A DNA stretch of 64,000 nucleotides. It comes from Mucilaginibacter sp. cycad4 (GTDB lineage Bacteria > Bacteroidota > Bacteroidia > Sphingobacteriales > Sphingobacteriaceae). The notes under the pieces are model-generated. The model did not search any database, had not been told where the DNA came from, and saw only the letters and a program-made list of their open reading frames with translations. The DNA is taken from assembly GCF_034263275.1 (NCBI RefSeq), contig NZ_CP139559.1, positions 5,022,001 through 5,086,000 of the forward strand, given 5' to 3'. Position numbers and translations under genes: made by a program. This document shows positions 39,801 through 49,500 of this stretch, in pieces. Position 1 is the first letter of the stretch; every line of letters begins with the position of its first letter.

Positions 39801-42800
39801 TTAATTATTTAGCGATACGTTAAGGCCAACTGTGTAAACCCGCGGTTGGGCATAATATCCATTATCGATACCTGCCGCTAAAGGGTTCCATGAACCGATT
39901 TCCGGATCATAGCCGGTGTACTTGGTAATGGTGAAAACGTTGGTAACGTTTACATACACCCGTAGTGACCTCAACTTGATTTTATTTAATATACTATTTG
40001 AAAAGTTATATCCCAAAGCAATGCTCTTACACTTCAAAAATGAGCCACTTTCGATATATTTATCAGAAAAACGCTGGTTATCGTTACCGCTGCCCTGGCT
40101 GATCCTGACCACATTGGTTGACGGGTTCGTAATGAATACGTTGTTGATATCCGACGATGAACCAGCCGGATTAATCAGTCCTATTTTCGCGAAATCCAAA
40201 ACAGATGGGAAATAGCCAAAATTCTGGTTCGGATTATCGCGGTTTACCTTTAACTGGTTATAAATTTTGTTCCCGTAATTGCCTGTCATAAAGATATTCA
40301 GGTCGAAGTTTTTAAAATTGAAACTGTTGCCGATGCCATACTGAAACTTGGGTAATGGGGAACCTAAAAATGTTTGGTCGCTGGCATCAATTTTACCATC
40401 GCCATTAATGTCTTTAAAAATAACGTCCCCTACCCAAACGCCCCCTGTACCAGGGGTTATAGGTATAGAGCTGCCTCCGATTTGGGATAACGCGGGATAT
40501 TTTGCAAAGTCGGCAGCATTTTTATAAATCCCAAGTACCTGGTACCCGTAAAATTCGCCTATTGAACGCCCCACCACAGTTTTGGTTACAGAACCGTAGA
40601 TTGCCGGGGTGCCCTCAACCAATTGAATCACTTTGTTGATATTCCTGGAAAATGTGATGTTGCTGTTCCAGTTAAAGTTCCTTGATTTGATGTTTTGTGT
40701 CGATAGCGAGAACTCAAAGCCTTTATTGCCCACTGCACCTATATTTACGTAAGGGGCTTGTATAGCGCCTGGGGAATACCCGCCGGAAGGGAATGTCCCT
40801 GAATAATACGGCATAGTAAGGCTCAACAACAGGTTGTTTGTCTTGCGGTCATATGCATCAGCAGAAAAACTGATCCTTCCGTTTAAAACAGTGACATCCA
40901 GGCCAACGTTGTATGACTTTGTAGTTTCCCACTTGATGTCAGGATTCCCGGTTGTGGTAGTTATTTGCGAATTACCTGACAAGCCGGTGGAAATTGTATT
41001 TAAAGTGGAACCGTAAGCATACTCCGCGATGTTTTGATTATTTACAAGTCCATAACTAAGCCTTAGCTTCAGATCGTTGATAGCTTTTACACCTTTAAGG
41101 AAGCTTTCGTGGTTTATCTTCCAGGCAAGGGCACCCGAGTATGTGGTATTCCAACGGTGTGCTTCGGCAAATTTTGATGAGCCGTCATGACGTACAGTAG
41201 CCGTTAGCAAATAACGGTCGTCATAGGTAAAGTTAGCCCTGCCAAAATAGGCTTCTAAAGCTCCCTGCCCTTTAACACCAGAATTAGTAGCAGTTGTCGC
41301 GTCGCCGGAGCTGATTGTTTGTACGTTGTTGCTCGCAAAATTGGTTCTGGTAGCTGATACACCATTGCTTTTGAGCAATTGGGCTTCATGCCCGGCTACT
41401 ACGTTTAGTTCGTATTTTTTTGCGAACGTATGTTGATAGGTTAAATAATTGGAGATTGAGTTATAAAAATTTTGCGCGTTTGACGCGGTACCGCTGTTAT
41501 TTGCTTTAGTGTAAGCTCCCATAACATAGCTTGGATTGAAATAATCCTCGGTAGCAAAGTCAAAATTTCCGGCTACTTCATTGCGCAGGGTTAAATCCCT
41601 GGTAAATTGAATTTCGGCATAAGCATTGCTAAATAACTGGTAGCGGCTTCTAAAATCTTTCACAATCTTGGCTAGTGCAAATGGATTGGCGCCTACCGCG
41701 CCATAGATGTTAGGGTCATTGCCACCCCAGGTGCCATCAGGGTTTATCACAGCTACGTCGGGCGTTTGATTAAGCGCCTGCCAGATAACGCCCGCGTTGG
41801 AAGTGGTCACGTTTTCTCCCACATGTGCCATATTCAGGTTTATACCAACTTTCAACCAATCGGTAGTTTTATTGTCAATATTTGCTTTTACCGACGTCCT
41901 TTTAAAATCTGAACCGACAGCAATCCCTTGTTGAGAGAAATAGGTCCCCGACAAATAATACCTTGTTCTGGAATCGCCGCCGCTGATGGACACACTATGG
42001 TTTTGCATAGGAGCTGTTCTGAATAGTGCTTTTTGCCAGTTGGTACCTTCACCCAGGTATTGCGGATTCGCGAACTGGGGCCGCATATCATAGCCGATTA
42101 TTGCACTTTTTTCGTTCATGAAAGTGGCGTACTGCCTTAAATCCATTACGTCATAATACTTGGGTAATTTTTGCCCGCCGATGTAGCCATCATAACTAAT
42201 GAGCGGCGAACCTGCGCTTCCTTTTTTTGTAGTTATAATAATTACACCATTGGATGCTTGCGAACCATAAATAGCCGTAGCCGAGGCATCTTTTAATACA
42301 TCAATTGAAGCGATGTCAGATGGGTTGATACTGGACAACGGATTGGTGCCATTGCCTGAAATGGCAGACTGTCCGTTAGGGGGTATCTGTACTCCGTCAA
42401 TAACGTATAAGGGAGGTGAACCAGCAAAGCCACCTAAACCACGGATTTGCACGTTTACGTCACCTCCCGGCTGGCCTGATACCTGTTGTACAACTACACC
42501 TGCCACTCTCCCCTGTAGAGCCTGATCGAACGTTGTTGGCTGGGTCTTTAACAAATCCGTTCCTGTTACAGAAGAGATAGAGCCGGTTAGGTCCCTCCGT
42601 TTTCTGGTACCATATCCAATAACTACAACCTCATTCAAATCATTGGTTGACGGTTTGAGCGCAACGTTGATAACTGTAGATGAGCCTACGTATATTTGCT
42701 GAGTGGTATAGCTCATAAAGCTAAAGATGAGGATATCCCCGGTTCTTGCATTGATCGTATAATTGCCATCCGTACCGGATATCGCACCTGTAGGCGCACC

Positions 42801-42962
42801 CTTCACTTTAATGGTTACGCCGGGAAGGGGAAGAGAGTTTTCTGCGCTCGTTATTTTACCGGTGATTTTGATGCTTTGCGCGTAGCCTGTCAAAGAAAAA
42901 AACAGGGCGCTAAGAAAGAGCCACCAACGGACGGCCGGTCGCAATTTTGATTTTCTTTTCAT
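39801..42962 (-). CDS. susC: SusC-like TonB-dependent transporter (first pair)
   Basis: A 1053-residue outer-membrane transporter: signal peptide (to about SLTGYAQS), carboxypeptidase-like domain (KITGKITSAENSLPLPGVTI to VINVALKPS), TonB-box region NEVVVIGYGTRKRRDLTGS, plug domain (GRVAGVVVQQVSGQPGGDVN, IRGLGGFAGSPPLYVIDGVQ) and beta-barrel ending VYTVGLNVSLNN. It has no N-terminal STN domain, unlike the other SusC here, so it is not coupled to a FecR/ECF pair; the hybrid regulator nearby is the likely control. It imports oligosaccharides released at the surface. Confidence 0.93.
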   Translation of the reverse strand: MKRKSKLRPAVRWWLFLSALFFSLTGYAQSIKITGKITSAENSLPLPGVTIKVKGAPTGAISGTDGNYTINARTGDILIFSFMSYTTQQIYVGSSTVINVALKPSTNDLNEVVVIGYGTRKRRDLTGSISSVTGTDLLKTQPTTFDQALQGRVAGVVVQQVSGQPGGDVNVQIRGLGGFAGSPPLYVIDGVQIPPNGQSAISGNGTNPLSSINPSDIASIDVLKDASATAIYGSQASNGVIIITTKKGSAGSPLISYDGYIGGQKLPKYYDVMDLRQYATFMNEKSAIIGYDMRPQFANPQYLGEGTNWQKALFRTAPMQNHSVSISGGDSRTRYYLSGTYFSQQGIAVGSDFKRTSVKANIDNKTTDWLKVGINLNMAHVGENVTTSNAGVIWQALNQTPDVAVINPDGTWGGNDPNIYGAVGANPFALAKIVKDFRSRYQLFSNAYAEIQFTRDLTLRNEVAGNFDFATEDYFNPSYVMGAYTKANNSGTASNAQNFYNSISNYLTYQHTFAKKYELNVVAGHEAQLLKSNGVSATRTNFASNNVQTISSGDATTATNSGVKGQGALEAYFGRANFTYDDRYLLTATVRHDGSSKFAEAHRWNTTYSGALAWKINHESFLKGVKAINDLKLRLSYGLVNNQNIAEYAYGSTLNTISTGLSGNSQITTTTGNPDIKWETTKSYNVGLDVTVLNGRISFSADAYDRKTNNLLLSLTMPYYSGTFPSGGYSPGAIQAPYVNIGAVGNKGFEFSLSTQNIKSRNFNWNSNITFSRNINKVIQLVEGTPAIYGSVTKTVVGRSIGEFYGYQVLGIYKNAADFAKYPALSQIGGSSIPITPGTGGVWVGDVIFKDINGDGKIDASDQTFLGSPLPKFQYGIGNSFNFKNFDLNIFMTGNYGNKIYNQLKVNRDNPNQNFGYFPSVLDFAKIGLINPAGSSSDINNVFITNPSTNVVRISQGSGNDNQRFSDKYIESGSFLKCKSIALGYNFSNSILNKIKLRSLRVYVNVTNVFTITKYTGYDPEIGSWNPLAAGIDNGYYAQPRVYTVGLNVSLNN

Positions 42963-43884
42963 TTTCTTGATAAATTTAGATTAGTAAATAATTGGTTCAT
43001 AAAACTGGATTAGATGTTAAATTTTAGCCTTACTTTTTTTCGTCGGTAATTTATTTGCTGCTTGTTAGCTGACTAAATGCAGAGAGCGCATTGTTCCCGG
43101 CAATTGATAGCAGGTTCAGCATTTTGTAGCGAGACATTCCTTTAGAACCACCTGCAGGTTGTCGAATGGGAACGTCTTACTGGCATCAGCATAGCAGCAC
43201 ATATACCGGAGGGGCAGCCCTCTCTTTTATAGTTTATGTTTACATTTATTAATTGGCGATACCGTCGATAATAATTGTGAAAACAACAATTATCGGCTGA
43301 GGCAAAATGGAGTAATCGGGTTTTTACATACGCTTTAATTTAAGGGGTTAATGTTGGTTTACTCGGTTATTGGTTTTCTGTTTTAGCCAGGGAGAACTCC
43401 AGTTAACAGGACGTAGGCTTTGCAGCCGATAAAATTGGCGTCTTTCTAAAAAGCCCATTCAGATCTTGGGATCTCTACAATCGATTGTAGGGAAACGGGA
43501 CGTTGTTTTTAGAAGAACGGGATTTTTAATTTACCCGGCTTAGTCTCATCTTGTTATAAATTGGTTGTTAATAGTCTGATCTTGGCTATCTAAGGGTAAA
43601 ATTAGACCGAAGACCACCTTTGAAGACAACACTGACGTTGAAATAAATAATACTGGTGATGAAAAGTAAGGAGCAAAATGCGATAATAACTGATTTTCAG
43701 CTGCATCAGGTGAGTAAGTACAAGAATATGATACCTGAATATAGGTGCTAACCCTTGCTTAGCCTAAAATGGCTTGAGTATTACTAAAAAGCCGAAGCTA
43801 CATGAGTAAAGTTGATGTCAAACCGGATTAACCTGATATCACGGCATGTGCACCTCAACCGACCGGTTTTATTGAAAGACAAAT
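42963..43884. other. Long upstream region of the first susC
   Basis: Nine hundred bases without a gene. It holds an imperfect inverted repeat (CGATAATAATTGT/ACAACAATTATCG, 43266-43295), the CTACAATCGATTGTAG palindrome and the duplicated block listed separately. Regulation of the SusC operon by the hybrid regulator is the likely purpose of this long leader. Confidence 0.5.
43475..43735. repeat. Duplicated regulatory region, copy A
   Basis: It resembles 46262-46505 along about 240 bases. Shared blocks include ACAATCGATTGT, AAACGG, TAAAATTAGACC, GAAGACAAC, GTTGAAATAAATAA and ACTGGTGATGAAAA. Copy A starts with the perfect 16-base palindrome CTACAATCGATTGTAG (43475-43490). It is about 0.5-0.8 kb upstream of the susC start on the minus strand. 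Confidence 0.7.
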
Positions 43885-43936
43885 AAGGAGACAGTTTTTA
43901 AGACCTGCAGTTGCTGTCTGAAAAAACTGTCTCCTT
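43885..43936. terminator. Long hairpin after the double GH43 gene
   Basis: Arms of about 20 bases (AAGGAGACAGTTTTTAAGAC and GTCTGAAAAAACTGTCTCCT) enclose a loop of about 11. It lies 53 bases after the stop of the GH43 gene on the minus strand and probably ends its transcript. Confidence 0.7.
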
Positions 43937-43989
43937 CGTGAAATCTTGTGTAAACAAACGCTAAATTGATATAATCATCCGGCATCCTG

Positions 43990-46155
43990 CTATTTTTTAA
44001 TGTGTACCATCCTAACACCGTTATGGGTTGGAACAACTTGCCTGATGCTTCCGTCCCCATCAAACTCAAGCTTATCGATACACACTTCACGATACCAACC
44101 AGCTGAAGCTCCCATTTTGATACCTTTGGGGTAATTAAAACGGTGGTAAACCAGATACCATTCATCCTTTCCTGGCAGCTGCAATACAGAATTGTGGCCG
44201 GTACCATAAATACCTTTAGCCGGATCCTTAGCGATAACGACGTTTTGAGCTGGCACTTTGATCTTCCCGAGCGGACTTAATGCTACTCCATAACGGACCC
44301 TGTAGTTTTCACTCCGCGTATCATCTTCCGACCACATAAAATAATATTTCCCTTTTCTGTAAAACACATACGAACCTTCCCGAAAAGTGCTATCAGGCGT
44401 AAGCATGACGGTGGTACCAGGTTTTAGTGAAATCATATCGTTATTCAACTCTGCCCCCGCCATGTAACCATTACCCCAGTAAAGGTAACTTTTACCCGAC
44501 TGAGGGTCGGTAAAAATATCGGGATCAATCTGCTGGCCTCCTTTTACTTCCGGTGGCGGCTGATCGATTAAGGGCTTACCCGAGTCAACAAACGGGCCGA
44601 GCGGATCATCAGCTACGGCCACGCCAATTTTTTGCGCTGCGCAGAAATAGTAAAAGTATTTGTACGCTCCGTTAATTTTTCTTTCAAGAATGCAGGGCGC
44701 CCACGCATTTCTCTTCGCCCAGTTAACATCTTTAGTTAAATCGAGAATGGTACCATGATCCTGCCAGTTTACCAGATCTGGAGAAGAGAAAACCTTAAAA
44801 TAAGTACTGCCCCAGTCCGGGAAACCATCAGATGTCGGGTAAATATAAAATTTGCTTGTCTTCTCAGCATAAAGAATCTCAGGATCGGCGTAATAACCTT
44901 CCAAAACAGGATTATGGTCTTCAAGTGAAATCACCTTATAGGTAGCCGTTTTTCCAGAAGCAATTGCAACGCGTATGTTCACCGGTCCGTGAGTAAAGTC
45001 TATTGCCGTTTCCGGCGAGATCGTGACATCAGGAAGTTGCATGAACTTCAGATGAACCCTCCTTAAATCCGTACCCGGCTTAAAGGGCAGGTAAAGCGTG
45101 TTCAACACTGTATCCAGTTTAATGTTGTTCTCCTTTAACCCTTCAGCTTTGACCGTCTGGACTATATCATCAGGCGTCATCCATTTTTTGATCAGCCTCC
45201 CGGCTTCACTTTTAGTTATGGGCATTATGATACCATGGCGCGGGTGGAAATCCATTTCCACTTCGTTATCTACCGTCTTAAAATTTTTAATGTCAGTAGT
45301 GCGCGTGAACTGACAGACGCCGCTTGCATACATATCATACATCAGGATATACCCTTTGCCGTTATTTAACTTAAACGTACCTGGTCCCTCGACGGGGCTG
45401 GACGTTTGCTGGACATTAGTAGGGCTTTGAAGGGTATACCGACCGGCAAGACGATCGGAAACCGCGATTTTGATACCGGGCAAACGGTCTTCCGTTTTAA
45501 AGAGCAGGTAATATTTTCCGTCTTTCGCAAGTATGTCGCCGTCTATACAAGCTGCATTATCAGGGCTGTAGAACAGCTGTTTCGGTTTTCCTTCGAGCTT
45601 GGTAAAATCCGGATTAGCGTACGCATAGTAAAGCTTGTCCGGATCTTTACCATACTTTAAGGAAAAGTAAACCATATATTTTCCAACTGTACTGTCATAA
45701 ACAGTTTGTGATGCCCATACCCTTAGCAAACTGTCTTGCCCGGCATATTGCTTTTGAAAATTGACGGTAGCGGAAGACCAGTGAATTAGGTCGGTCGATT
45801 TGAGCATAACTAACCCGCGGTTTGAATTCCAACCCTTTGCCGATACCATATCGGCCGCCACCATATAAAACGTCTTCCCGTCAGCTCCGCGTTGAATGTG
45901 CGGATCACGAACACCGCCAGTTTCGCTTATAGCCGAACTGTTAATCACCGCCTTATTTTTATTAAGCACTTTAAAGTGGTAACCATCCATACTGATAGCA
46001 AACCTGATGGCCTCTTCGTTTCTGCTGTTTCCAGTAAAATAAACAAATAAATAAGCCCCAAAAGAGGGCTTGGACAGTAAAGGATGAGGCCGGCCATCTG
46101 TAATTAGCCGAAAGGTCATCGCGAATAATAATAGATATGTATATTTCTGTTGCAT
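43990..46155 (-). CDS. Double-domain GH43 glycosidase
   Basis: A 721-residue protein with two GH43 five-bladed propeller domains in tandem. The first (about 30-320) has GGVRDPHIQRG, CIDGDILAKDGKYY and SPVEGPGTFKL; the second (about 415-715) has YADPEILYAEKTSKF, QQIDPDIFTDPQSGKS and FREGSYVFYRKGKYY. The Asp, Asp, Glu triads of the family are present in both. GH43 enzymes remove arabinose or xylose from hemicelluloses. A short hydrophobic N-terminus (TYLLLFAMTFRLI) may be a signal, but no clear cleavage site or lipobox is visible. It is a single gene between the SusC region and the hybrid regulator, with its own long leader. Confidence 0.85.
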   Translation of the reverse strand: MQQKYTYLLLFAMTFRLITDGRPHPLLSKPSFGAYLFVYFTGNSRNEEAIRFAISMDGYHFKVLNKNKAVINSSAISETGGVRDPHIQRGADGKTFYMVAADMVSAKGWNSNRGLVMLKSTDLIHWSSATVNFQKQYAGQDSLLRVWASQTVYDSTVGKYMVYFSLKYGKDPDKLYYAYANPDFTKLEGKPKQLFYSPDNAACIDGDILAKDGKYYLLFKTEDRLPGIKIAVSDRLAGRYTLQSPTNVQQTSSPVEGPGTFKLNNGKGYILMYDMYASGVCQFTRTTDIKNFKTVDNEVEMDFHPRHGIIMPITKSEAGRLIKKWMTPDDIVQTVKAEGLKENNIKLDTVLNTLYLPFKPGTDLRRVHLKFMQLPDVTISPETAIDFTHGPVNIRVAIASGKTATYKVISLEDHNPVLEGYYADPEILYAEKTSKFYIYPTSDGFPDWGSTYFKVFSSPDLVNWQDHGTILDLTKDVNWAKRNAWAPCILERKINGAYKYFYYFCAAQKIGVAVADDPLGPFVDSGKPLIDQPPPEVKGGQQIDPDIFTDPQSGKSYLYWGNGYMAGAELNNDMISLKPGTTVMLTPDSTFREGSYVFYRKGKYYFMWSEDDTRSENYRVRYGVALSPLGKIKVPAQNVVIAKDPAKGIYGTGHNSVLQLPGKDEWYLVYHRFNYPKGIKMGASAGWYREVCIDKLEFDGDGSIRQVVPTHNGVRMVHIKK

Positions 46156-46233
46156 TTTTATTGGAAGAAGCAGTCAAATTCCAAAACAGTAACGCTTATC
46201 CGAAGATGTCCGGTATAGTCTGTATCCTTAGAA

Positions 46234-46290
46234 AAAATGTCCGTCAGATTGTGGTAATTTCACAATCGATTGTATGGAAACGGACATTTT
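46234..46290. promoter_or_regulatory. Nested inverted repeats upstream of the GH43 gene
   Basis: An outer pair AAAATGTCCGT (46234-46244) and ACGGACATTTT (46280-46290) encloses an inner pair GATTGTG (46247-46253) and CACAATC (46261-46267). The ACAATCGATTGT palindrome lies at 46262-46273. It is about 80-135 bases upstream of the GH43 start, a plausible place for regulator binding. Confidence 0.6.
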
Positions 46291-46505
46291 CTTTTTAAAT
46301 GAGCGTATCCATTTAACCGGATTTAATCTCTGTTAAATAAACCAGTTGTTAGCTGTTATGATCTGGCTTTCTGAGGCTAAAATTAGACCCAAAAACCATT
46401 GCGAAGACAACGCTCAAGTTGAAATAAATAAGACTGGTGATGAAAATCAGGAGTAAAATGGAACAATGCCTTTGTTTTGAGGCAAATCAGATAAGTACAA
46501 AAATA
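46262..46505. repeat. Duplicated regulatory region, copy B
   Basis: The partner of 43475-43735. It starts with the 12-base palindrome ACAATCGATTGT and shares the blocks listed for copy A. It lies between the hybrid regulator gene and the double GH43 gene, upstream of the latter. No gene is seen in it. Confidence 0.7.
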
Positions 46506-46520
46506 GTGCTCCGGGCAGCA

Positions 46521-49500
46521 TTACGTAGACTCAGAATGGCCTTGAGTGCCAATTGCATATTCCGCATAATGCGAAGGTTTTACTTTAAATTCTTCCTGAA
46601 AACATTTGCTGAAATATGCCGCGTTGCTGAAACCAACCCGGTCAGAGATTTCGGCCACTGATAACTCCCGCTGACATAATAGCTGAGCTGCTTTTTTGAG
46701 CCTAACTGAACGGATGAATTCAGAAGGAGTTTGTCCGATGATGGAGACTAATTTCCGGTATAATCCGGAGCGCTCCATATTCATATCGCTGCTGAAATCC
46801 TCGACCGAGTAGGAAGAATTATGGAGATTTTTTTCAACGCATACCATCGCCTTTTTTATCAGCTTTTCGTCGATTCCGGAAGTTGTAACCATCCCCGGTT
46901 GGATAACAATAGCTTTTTTGAATAGTTGCTTCCGCTGTTCCTGCTGCTCGATCAGATTTCGGATGCGGACAATGAGAATATCAATATTAAAAGGCTTGGT
47001 AATGTAGGCGTCGGCCCTCGCCTCGTAACCTTCAAACTGCGATTCATCTGATGAGCGCGCCGTCAGTAACACTATCGGAATATGGGAGGTTCTGATATCT
47101 TTTTTCAATGTATCACATAATTCAATCCCACTCATTTCAGGCATCATAATGTCGCTGATAACCAGGTCCGGCAATTGCGTAAAAACTATTTCCAGAGCTA
47201 GTTTACCATTTTGTGCAACTTTAACATCGTACAAAGCCCCCAGTTGCTCTTCCAGAAAATAACGAAGCTCGTCGTTATCTTCTGTAATTAATATACTGAT
47301 TGTTTTGGTATTACCGTTTTCATGTGGGGCAGGATTGCGTTTATCAATTGTTTTTGGTTTAAGGTCACCGGGAATATATAAAGTAAAAGTACTTCCTTCT
47401 CCCTCAACGCTTTTGACATCGGCAAAGCCACCATGCAGCCTCGCATATTCCTGGACGAGGTGAAGGCCGATTCCGCTTCCCGTGTTGCTCTCCGATTGGT
47501 TGGCTGCCTGGAAGAAACGGTTAAAGACCTGGGGGAGGTCAGCAGGTGATATGCCTGAACCGGAGTCTGTGACGCTTATCAATATCGCCGGCGTTTCCGT
47601 TTCAGGCATTATTGATCTTTCCACACGGATGCTAATACTGCCCTGATCAGGCGTAAACTTAAACGCATTCGATAGCAGGTTATTTAGCATCATACCGAAT
47701 TTATCCTTATCAATATAAAGCCAAAGGTTAGGAGGGCAAAATCTTTGAAAAAGGATCTGCCTGCTGCTTGCAAGGTTACGGAAAGGATAAGAAAGTGCTT
47801 CAGTAAATTCATTGATGTCGCAGCAATTTAAATGAAGAACTTCTGCGTTGAATTCTAATCGACGGAAGTTAAGCATCTGGTTGACCAGGTTCAATAACGA
47901 TTGCGCGCTACGATAAATGCTGCTCAGCTGGCCTTTAAGCGTTTTATCTTCGACATTTTTTATAATTACATCAAGCGGCGTCAGGATCAATGTAAGGGGA
48001 GTCTTTAACTCATGGCTCATATTAGTAAAAAAGCTGAATTTCAGCTCATCCAGTCTTTGTTGCTGTAGCTTCAATTGTTTTACATTATTTTTTTTTACAT
48101 ACCTGGATACAACAAGATAAATTAATCCCAAAACTGTCACCAGGTACAGCCCGATCATAAAGGAGGTTTTCCACCAGGGTGCGAGCACCGTGATTTTTAA
48201 TATCGCGGTTTTTCCGGCCCAGCATCGGCTGTCGTCTGAGGCTCTGACTTTTAGTACGTATGACCCCGGAGCGAGGTTGGTATAGGTTGCCCGGCCTATT
48301 CCATCCGGTGCTGCCACATCGTGCCAGCTATCATCAACACCTTCGAGAAAGTATTGATAAAAAGATTGAGAAGGGTTTACATAGTTAAGCGCGGAAAAAC
48401 TTACACTAATAAAATTCTGATTATGTTTTAAGGTGACCGATGTGGAGGCGGAGATTGATTTCTTAAGAATTTCATCTCCATTATACAAATCTCCTGGCTT
48501 AATGTGCTTGTCAAAAATTTGAAAATCGACAAAAATGGGATCAAAAACTCTCTTGCTTACAAAAAGCTTCCTGAGATTTACTTGATTAAAGCCATCGATG
48601 CCACCCAGCAACAACCGGCCGTCTATGGTTAAATAGGATGATCGTGGGAGAAACTCATTGCTGATCACCCCGTCGTAACGGTTGAAGTTTGTAAAATTAA
48701 ATTGCCTTCCGTATTTGGTTTTATATAACTGAATATTCGAAACTCCATTTGATGTAGAAACCCAGATTGATCCCCCGCTATCTTCTGTTATTGATTGGAT
48801 TGAATTATTGACAAGACCATCCTCGGTATGAAAACTGAATAGTTTCTTTTTTTCCTCATCCCAAATGTTTAAACCATCCTGAGTTCCGAACCATAGTAGC
48901 TGCCGGCTATCTTTCAGCAGGCAGTGATATTGGCGATTATTATGGCGGAGCATAGGGTTATCCAAGCGATGGTCAACTAATTTGAGCTCCTTCCTGCCCG
49001 TGTCAGACATAATTAGTCTTCCGTATGAAGTGCCGATTAGGGCACCTTTATAGGAAATGACTTGTTGTATGGCATATAAATAGTCTCGTACCTTATTTTC
49101 AATGCGAATACTTTGTAATTTACCAGTGACTGGGTCGAATTCAAGGAGACCCGAGGTGTCGGAGCATAGGTGATAATGGCCTTTTTCGGTCTCGAAAATA
49201 TTGTTCAAATTGTCTATCGGGTAGCGCCTGATGTTTTTACCTGATAAAACAAATAAGCCTTTGTTTGCCACGATCCATATGTTTCCGCTCCGATCCGTCA
49301 ACATAGCCTTACAGTTCACACCTCTCAGAGGATCACCGTAAAGTTTAAGTTTTTCAGTTTTATCAGAATAGCTAAAAACTCCCTTGTCAGTGCCAACCAG
49401 CAAGTCACCGGTTTTATTATTTTCTGCGAAGCCAGTAACATACAACTCTTGGTTTTCGGGCAAAGGGAAAAGGGATTTGCCGACGTTTCTGAATCGGAAG

